Source: Isoetes taiwanensis (lineage: Eukaryota; Streptophyta; Lycopodiopsida; Isoetales; Isoetaceae). From it: a stretch of DNA of 64,000 nucleotides. The DNA lies in the NCBI GenBank assembly GCA_021234155.1, contig JAJEKV010000048.1, positions 2,011,873 through 2,075,872 on the forward strand, in the 5' to 3' direction. The notes below the pieces were generated by a model. The model did no database searches. It saw nothing but the letters and a program-made list of their open reading frames with translations, and was not told where the DNA came from. Shown piece after piece: positions 56,501 through 64,000 of the stretch (the first letter of the stretch is position 1; every line of letters begins with the position of its first letter). The position numbers were made by a program, and so were the translations under genes.

Positions 56501-59500
56501 TATCACTGCGGAATAAAGCGAGCAAAACTTCTTTTAACATTTTATACTCAGCACACAAAATGATAGGACTCTGCATCACAGACAATTTCTTCGCTATCAT
56601 CTCTCCATATTGGGTGCGCTTCCCAACTTCCACGATGCTGAAAAGGGTTAAAGATCTAAAATGCTTAATTATTTAGTCTTTCGATGATTGAAACACAACA
56701 TGCAAATTTCAAGACATGAAAAACATCAGTTGACATAACATGATAAAGGCTGCATTTATCCTTAGCTTTATGCTATCGCCACAAAGAAGTTCTTGGGCTA
56801 TATTGTTCCCAGATGCCTCTTATCTAACTAAAGTCATCTCTAAATCTGCGCTCTGTTGCTGTGTTACAGTGCATGGAGAATGTCTGCTGACTGCCATTCG
56901 TACATGCTATAACATAGTATTGAACAGGCAAGAGTATATTAGTTGCTTATTCTACAACACACAACGTCAACTGATATGCTTTTGGAATGCAGCAAGAGTC
57001 CTGTTAATCAGGCAACCGCGAAGGCGACACTCACCCAAATGGTTAGCATTGTCTTCAAACGAATGGAATCTGATACACAGGCAAGTAAATGCACAAATGA
57101 GGGTCCTACTCCTTAGTGAGTGCACACGCTTTAAAGATATGGGCCAGCACGAGTCGTATGATTGGCATTTTATTCTTATAATTCATAAGCTAGTACGTTT
57201 TAGCCATTCTGGTTTAATAGCCTTTATATCATACGAGGAAGAAGTCCAGATAACTTGGAATGTACTAACCTTGGTCAATATGATTTTGTAAAGTTGCCTA
57301 ATCCATCCATGATGTAGTGTTAGTTGTTGATGGAAAGATCTAGTACTAGTGTGTTTTTTTTATCTTCTTGTTAAAAGTACTCATTGTTGTATGTTTTAAT
57401 ATACAGATCTGTGAAAATAATACAGCTGGTACTCCGGTATTGGATTCAAAAGAATCTTTGTCCATGGAGACGCCATCCAGTCAGATTGGAGAGGGCTGTA
57501 AGGATAGCATGGAAGGTGAGGCGCAGGAAGGCGCAGGTCAAAGTACAGTTACTGTTGAGGAGCTTCAGCATTTGGCTGGTGATGCGGACATTAAGGTGCA
57601 AAGTCGTATGAATTGGACATTTAGTTATTCTGCTGCCACTAATAAAACACATCTCTGTGGCCTTTCAGGGTCTGGAAGCCGTTCTTGACAAAGCTGTCTA
57701 TTCTGTGGGCGGTACGAAGACTAAGGAGTATGTTCCTCTTTGCTACCTTTTTTTTGTTGGATATCTATGTCTGTTGTGTGTTATCTCGATGATGACAAGC
57801 GCAGGCAGAGGAGGATATGGATACTATAATTGGCTTTTTCAACAAAGAAATGCATTTTATTGAGCACAAAGTGCATCTGTTTTCATTTATATGCTTGGGC
57901 AGAAACAGGATAAATTGGTGAATTCTACGATTGTCAACACATCTCTAACATTTGAAATCACTAAAAGTACAACATCCTATCTGCACCCGAAAACTTTTTT
58001 GTAGACAATGAAGATGAATGTTCAATGGCTTTGACCTTAGAGGAATTTCGACATGATACAAGAAGCTAAGAGTATAATCATTAAGGCTTGTCCCTATTTG
58101 AACTGTAGTTCTGTTACACCTGAATTGTTTATTCCTCACAAAAAGACCGATTGATGAAGGGTGGATCGTTTTGGATTAGCTGTGTAATATGTATGGGACT
58201 GCTCTAATGGTTCAGGCAAGTAGGACTTGATACAGTTCGTTAGACCGTATATGTGACTGTATATGGTATATACGACAGATTGAGTAGCAGAAATTATGAC
58301 ATCATAATGGCTCAGGTACTAACATGTTGTTAGTACCTGTTGTTTTCATGTGTTTCTTGGGGGCCTAGCTTGGCAGTGGCAAGGAATAAACAAATCCAAT
58401 GTCACGAAAGGTAAATTAGAGATTAAATGCTGCAGTTATGGCAAGAAAGGCCATTATAATTTCGATTGCAAAAGTGAATGAAGTATGTTCGTCCGTTGAG
58501 ACCTCTGTTATTGCAGTTGTCTTAATATGGCTGTGACTTTGAATACGTCTATCATACGTAAGTTTTATGTGATGGATTTGGAGCCATCTATTATTTGTTC
58601 TGCTGAATTCCAATCGGTAGAAATGTTATGGCTTGTACTAGTTCAGTTGCTTTGTGGTACTGGTAACTACGGAGCAATTGGTGTGATCAGGCATCAGAAG
58701 CAACATGCAGCCATAAAGCATCTTGGCACTCAAGTATGTTCCGTCAGAGAACATATTGAGAATGGAGTTTTAAAGCTCCATCATTTCCCTACAGATGCGT
58801 AGCTGGCTGAATTTAGAAGTCAGTTGCAAATAGTTCAAGGAAATGGAGGCAGTATTGGGACTTCAGTCATCAAAAGGAGAAAATGGCAAAGCTTTTGCTG
58901 AGGAAAAGGAATTTCAAGTGATGAGATGCTTTTGTATTCAAACATTGATATCAAAGTTGATGGAGAGGACAAAAGTATTCGTTTGCTGTGAAAAAGTAAT
59001 AGAGCATAAGTATACTATCGAAATTGATGAGTAATATTTTAGCAAAGAACTTCTTTGCCTCCACCCAAAATTTAGTGGGATTTCTGTTTTCAGGGGTCTT
59101 GACTTGGAGAGTTTATCCGTAGGGGAAAGCGATGCTCTTCTTGTCTTCCGAACCATTTCAAAGGTGATATACAAAAACTTCATCCTGGGTCCTTTCCTAA
59201 TACTTTTCAGTACCACTGACCTTAAGTTGTCTTGTTTCAGATGTCAATGAAAGAAGGAAATGATGATATGATTATCAGGACAAAAAATCTATCCCTTGAG
59301 CTACTTCAGGTATCCTTATAAAAAGCCTTAAAGACCATACTTCTAGACACTTGAAACTAGAAGCAGGGCCCCTTGAATGATGCTGCATACATTTGAATGA
59401 TATGTCTTCGGTATTAGGTGTAGATTGAGGCTGGTCTTCCACACAGTTGGGTTCAGAGAATAGATAATGGGTCAGATGAGGATGAAAAGGGCGTGAGTGG

Positions 59501-62500
59501 TGTGCCCATTAATGGGGAGCATTGGAATACATGATAATGGGCGCGAGTAAGAAGGAATAACATGCATGGCCATCCAGGTTTCAATACCCAACCAACCCAT
59601 CCTTAGTTCTGAGCCAAAAGAAAATGCATAGAAGGTCCGGTGTAACTGTTCAAAGCAAAACAAAGTTGTAGCCCATGTGACAGCACTTTATAATAGCAAA
59701 CCACTCCAAGCATCCAATGCCTGGAGGTCTTTCCTTACTTCCCCTTTTGTCTTGGGACTTTCCCTTGTTCCTCCTTCGCCGAGCTATTAACGTAATAATG
59801 AAGCAGAGGGAGAGGTCGCCTCTTGTGCAATAAAACCGGCTTATTGCTGATGCTTAGAAAAAGGACGCTTGCCTTAGTCCAGTCATATCCTACATTGTTC
59901 TAAGAGGCTTTAAGATTCGTAGAAATACTGGGTAAAGATTTTTCAGAGACATTAAAAAGCTCTTTTATTTGCAGGGTTTATTGGAGACTGTAAGCCACTC
60001 GTTCACGGTTAATTATGCATTTTTAGATTCGGTCAAGACATATCTGTGTTCTGCACTTCTAAGATCTTGTGTCTCTAATAATGCAGCGGTTTTCCAGGTT
60101 TGGTTTCTATTTCCTTTTATGACATAATGTGATCGTCTTATGTTCACTTAACTCTTGTCGAATATAGTTATTTTAGATGTCGAGGAGGATAATATCCTCC
60201 TATGGTTCTCTATTAGACATTAATAATTCTCTCTTTCTCTCTTTCTTGCTGATTGGCTATTAATTTGCAGCTTGCTTGCCGTATATTCTTGATTCTTTTG
60301 TCAAGATTCAGGGAGAGCCTGAAGGTATGTTTGAAATAGTTCAATTACGAGAGACTCAGCTATAGCTTTTACTACCTTTGCTCATTAAACAGGCAGAGAT
60401 TGGAGTTTTTTTCCCGCTGATTATACTACGCTCTTTAGATAGTGGAGAAACTTCTCTTCCCCAGCGCACAGCTGTTCTCAGGTAAATATCATTTAAGCCT
60501 TTGTAATTTATACTGTCTACAATGTTGTCAGTTTGGCCTGAAACATTGCTTCAATGGTTACTGTCCTTATAATATGTTCCAATGCCACCTTGTGGTCATC
60601 ACACAGCCATTCAAGAGTGGCAACCGAGCATCTTTGGCAATGCTTGCTAGTTTTATAGCTCCTTTTGGAGTGGACTCTGATGGTTTTACCTGTACCAAAC
60701 CTCTATAACAATTCTGTGACTTTCCAGCAGAAATACCCTTGCCCACTATTCTACTTCTACTGTTCTTGTCCACATGAATCATCGTTGTTCCTGTATCTGC
60801 CTGATATTTATTGTTTGTCAGAGCAACAGAATAAAATCTCCTATTATATCATCTCCCTTCAAGACTGGTCAACCAACTTTGGGACCCTCTTATTTGTCAA
60901 CCAACTCTATTGTTTTTAACACTTTCTTTTTTGGGAGTCTTTTGGCACTTGAGGTGCTTGCCATGCTAGATCACTAATCAACCAACATAGCACTAATGGG
61001 ACAAAAGTTACTATTTTCTAGAGCTCCTATTTAGAGTGTTGACAAGTCAACCATCTTATAAGCGTCTCTGAGATGCTTATCCATGAAAGTTGACCAATCA
61101 ATATGCATTTGCGTAGCACTAATCAGACAAAAGTTACTATTATTCTAGAGCTTTTTGAAAGTGTTGACAGGTCACCATCTCAAAAGCAACCTCCTATGAT
61201 ATATCCAAAGCTATGATTCCAAAAACTTACTATTTTAAGAATGTTGACTGGTGTCTGAGATGCTTATCCATGCCAGTTGAACATTTAATATGCATTTGCC
61301 TGAGGTCAAAGAAGAGGATGTCTAATGGTAGGAAGACAAAAAGTGGACGATAGGATTCACCTGGAAAGTATTATCTAATGCAAATAAGATAATTAGTAAC
61401 TATACATCCATGTTTATTTTTCTTTAAGGGCCTTGTAATTGTGCTCTGATGGCCATTTAGTAAGCTGCACCTTTGTTGCCCACCTTCATTCAATGTTGGT
61501 ATTGGATTTTCTTGTATTCTGACGCTCATTTAGAAACCTGCAAGCCAGGTTACTGCTTTCTGGTTCTAGTGCTCCCTTTGTTGCACTAGGGATTTATTAA
61601 CGTCTAGGGAAGACCCTAAGGGTCTATGAGACCATAACACATACAATGTTTAAAACCTCCAGGAGGGAAACCCTCCTGTTCTCTGAAGTATACAAACAAA
61701 AATACTAATCTAACAGAACTTATAGTAATAAAGAGAGATATGGAAACTAGATATTTGTATATTTTCTGTATGAGGCAAATACGATTATTTGGCAGGATTT
61801 AGAACGCATGTATATGACAGCTCCTGGATATCTAGACATTCACTTGTCTCAATCTCAGGATTGTGTTGGGGCAGCTTTGTGTCAGTTAGAGGTGAAGCAA
61901 GGTAAGAAAGAATCCGTCAAATGTGTAACTTAGACTGTCTTTTCACTTGGAAGCAGCTCATAAACTTTGGAGACCCAGGAGACCCAAAATGTCTTGCATT
62001 GATTATATATGTGAACTCATCAAAATTAGGAGAAACATGAAAAAGGGTGAATCGGCAAGGTTGAGGCAAAGAGTGCTGACCTTCGTCTTTGTACCCCAAT
62101 CGGCACCATTATACATGGGTAACAGTAATAAGAAACAGAAATTTGGCGCTCACTCTAAAACGGCCAGAAAAGCTAAGAAAGGGGCCAGACATCTCCACAT
62201 ATTATCTTTCGAAAAAATGAATAGGGACAACGAGCATATAGAAGACAATTACAACATTTGCGATTTGTCAAACTCTCTAAAAGGGGGTGCGTAGAAGTTT
62301 CAATTAGGAAGTAGAGGACTGGTTTGTTTTCTTAGTTACTTGTTGGATTATCTAGCACTTTCAACCTCCCTCCCAGATGATGAAATGATGTATTTATTTG
62401 GTATCATAGGCCCTAAGGTCTTCTTTAGACGTTAATAAACTCATCTTTCCAAATGTATATGTTCAGGGTTAAGGATTGCCGAGTAATAAAAAATTGTCTG

Positions 62501-63626
62501 TATGTTTGTTTTCTGGATGCATCATCTGTCAACGCTAAATGATTTGGTACATATGATTTTTCGTTTTTCTACAGGATGCTGGAAAAGGTTTGTTTGGATT
62601 CCCAAATGCTTGCAGATATTTTTGTGAACTATGACTGTAACTTGGAGGCAACGAACTTATTTGAGAGAATGGTTAGTGGAATAGTGGGGATCTTTCTCTT
62701 ATCTGATATGCTCTATGAAACAAGGCTGGCAGAGCAAATTACTTTTTCTTAAGGATTGGTATAGAATATCATAATTACTATGAGGCATTTGCAAGTACAC
62801 CCTACCTTCGGAAGGATTAAAATAAGATGTGATACAATGTGTGCTTGAAAGTCAAAATGATTCATGCTTCTCGCAAACCTTACAGGACTTTAATTTCTTT
62901 GTATTTTTTTTTCTTTATTTTTTTCTTCAACAATTCTCGGGCTGCATCTTTGGAAGGGCTAATTTTTTGCCTAGTGTCTGCTTGCTTTAAAAATGTTGTG
63001 TTTTTTTGTCTTTGTATAGCTTTTCATTTTGCCTTGAGTATTTCTGGTGTCCGTTCTATAAAGGTTTTATATCTTCATAAGAGCCTAGTTCTTCTTTGTC
63101 AGTGCATGTACAATTTGATAGGCAAACTGGATGTGTTGTTTCATGCACAAACTTTTTACATTCTTAATGTATAGGTGAGTTCATTGTCTCGGATGGCCCA
63201 AGGAACTCCAAATGCAGACCCAAATTCAATTGCCTTGTCACAGAACATAGCACTGAAGGGTTCTGCACTGCAGGTATGTCGCTCTACTTTTCTATGTATC
63301 TGTTTGGCTGGGCTAAAAGGAATAAACCAAAATTAGTGACATCAAGATGAACTAAGTTGTTTGCTCATCATGTTGGTCATTTTATGCCGTTACATATATG
63401 ATGCCCTATTTGATGTGACATGCAGTGTCTTGTGAATGTACTGAGGTCGTTGGTCACATGGACAAAGATGCATGATGAAGTCAAGCAGCGGCCTTACAAC
63501 AGGGATGCCTGGGAAGGTGGTCAATCAGAGGGGAGCCTTGTGGATGCTTCCAAGGAGGTGACCCAGGCTGATGAGTTTGGCAAAGTCAAAGCACAGAAAA
63601 TAACACTCGAGGCTGCAATTTCGGAG
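53599..63626 (+). CDS. BIG5: ARF guanine-nucleotide exchange factor, BIG5/MIN7 type (N-terminal 589 codons)
   Basis: Large Sec7-family ARF-GEF that activates ARF GTPases at the trans-Golgi/early endosome. Exons: 53599-53698, 54172-54235, 54309-54534, 56116-56237, 56332-56390, 56870-56927, 56993-57080, 57407-57595, 57669-57727, 59094-59163, 59241-59309, 59975-60097, 60271-60324, 60393-60481, 62575-62671, 63175-63273, 63426-63626. All join in one frame. Start [20 protein letters not shown] (context AAGATGG). DCB region: [20 protein letters not shown] and [16 protein letters not shown] region: [20 protein letters not shown], with the HUS box NYDCN at residues 475-479 in [15 protein letters not shown]. 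The order and spacing fit BIG5 rather than BIG1-4. The last exon ends ITLEAAISE, just before Sec7, which lies beyond the window. Introns 6 and 7 start with GC (CAG/GCAAGA, CAG/GCAAGT). Confidence 0.93.
54826..54853. repeat. (GAAA)n microsatellite in intron 3
   Basis: About six AGAA units in a row within intron 3 of the BIG5-like gene. Confidence 0.85.
55200..55430 (-). mobile_element. tRNA-derived SINE in intron 3, antisense
   Basis: On the reverse strand, starting at about 55425, GGGGCTGAGAGCTCAGTGGT contains a Pol III A box, and CCTGGGTTTGATGCCC about 35 nt later a B box. The order and spacing are those of a tRNA-related SINE head. A second A-box-like piece (GATAGCTCAGTGGTAGCATC) lies at about 55195-55222, so two copies or a duplicated head may be present. 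The 3' tail is not clear. Confidence 0.6.
58380..58500 (+). pseudogene. Ty1/copia Gag zinc-knuckle remnant in intron 9
   Basis: A forward frame reads [20 protein letters not shown], a CCHC knuckle (C-x2-C-x4-H-x4-C) with the second Cys changed to Tyr. The GKKGH core is typical of copia Gag. The rest of the element is not recognisable; 58527-58802 may be part of it. Confidence 0.5.
60900..61330. repeat. Imperfect internal repeats in intron 14
   Basis: GAGATGCTTATCCATG(A/C) followed by AGTTGA and ATATGCATTTGC occurs at about 61070 and 61258. ACAAAAGTTACTATT with TCTAGAGCT occurs at about 61005 and 61128. This is the longest visible intron (60482-62574, 2.1 kb). Confidence 0.6.
61793..62294 (+). 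other. Exon-like sequence in intron 14, not part of the BIG5 frame
   Basis: An open piece reading [20 protein letters not shown] lies between a GGCAG acceptor and a GTAAGA donor (about 61796-61901). It is followed by a Lys/Arg-rich frame at 61947-62294. The first piece vaguely recalls a retroelement RNase H. Known BIG5 proteins have nothing between the flanking exons, which join in frame without it. It is best read as an old transposon fragment or a cryptic exon. Confidence 0.3.
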
Positions 63627-64000
63627 GTGTGTTCTTTACTTAAGGGGATTTCTTTCCGAAAGAAAGACACAGGGATTTATTAGCGTTTAAGGAAGGCCCA
63701 TAGGCAAGATTGAAGACATCCAAAATTGTGGATCTGCAAGGAGAGTGATAGCCTCGAGCACAAAAAATACTCTTATCACTAAAATCATCTATTCATATTT
63801 CACAAGAAAATTCCTAGGAAGATGATCCAATTGCCATTCTATCTGCTTCAAGAATGCTATGATATTAAGCATTTGGTCCTTTTTATTCCTACCATGTCTT
63901 CTTTTCTGAAAAGATGTTTATGCTTCTACTTTGCTGCCTGTTTTATCTTCTTAGAGTTCACCAATGCCACTCTTTTAATGTCATGAAATTTCGTCTTCTT
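63627..64000 (+). other. Intron 17 of the BIG5-like gene, continues beyond window
   Basis: Starts with a GTGTGT donor. No Sec7 exon is seen before the window ends. A segment at about 63672-63705 resembles one in intron 14 at about 61590-61625 (GGGATTTATTA, then AGGGAAGACCC-like), an intronic dispersed repeat. Confidence 0.7.

Noticed and set aside
56364-56676. Short ORFs on both strands in BIG5 intron 5
   Set aside because: The flanking exons join in frame without them and they show no domain.

Overview
The window is nuclear DNA from a land plant with a large, transposon-packed genome. The one clearly functional gene is a plant ARF-GEF of the BIG5/MIN7 type, split into small exons with plant-like introns of 65 bp to 2.1 kb. 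The rest is nested L1-like and other LINEs, Ty3/gypsy-type LTR elements with tRNA-Met or tRNA-Asp primer sites, MITEs and a Mutator-like element. A plastid-type tRNA-Ser(GCU) and the repeat-swollen gene-poor layout would fit a fern or lycophyte, but the species is an inference. Nothing looks bacterial, and there is no CRISPR array or rRNA.

Layout. 1-2.0 kb: AT-rich DNA with a LINE 3' tail. 2.0-5.7 kb: reverse-strand L1-like LINE (LINE-A copy 1). 7.2-15.9 kb: second reverse-strand LINE (LINE-C) with a Cys/His finger in its first ORF, split by a 2.7-kb Mutator-like element (9.2-11.9 kb). 16.6-20.1 kb: minisatellite, then four tandem ~426-bp units, the third split by LINE-A copy 2. 21.5-24.4 kb: coiled-coil reading frame, palindrome-rich repeats and a dead histone H3-like copy. 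25.0 kb: plastid-type tRNA-Ser. 26.4-28.7 kb: LTR element without visible coding capacity. 28.7-32.8 kb: gypsy polyprotein remnant interrupted by a 5'-inverted LINE (LINE-D) and a MITE-like insert. 33.4-44.1 kb: LINE-B split by an LTR element (LTR-B), itself split by a younger LTR element (LTR-A). 44.1-49.3 kb: nested MITEs, a perfect 88-bp inverted repeat, and reverse-strand exons of an unidentified gene. 49.3-53.2 kb: duplicated block (LTR-B end, LINE-B end, flank). 53.6-64.0 kb: BIG5-like gene running off the right edge.

The BIG5-like exons join in one frame for 589 codons, covering the N-terminal DCB and HUS regions including the HUS box. The window stops where the catalytic Sec7 domain should begin. 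Two consecutive introns use GC-AG splice sites. Its introns hold a tRNA-derived SINE, a copia zinc-knuckle remnant and local repeats. The transposons are a readable insertion history: at least five insertions have flanking target-site duplications, and one duplicated block supplies both filled and empty sites for a Tourist-like MITE.
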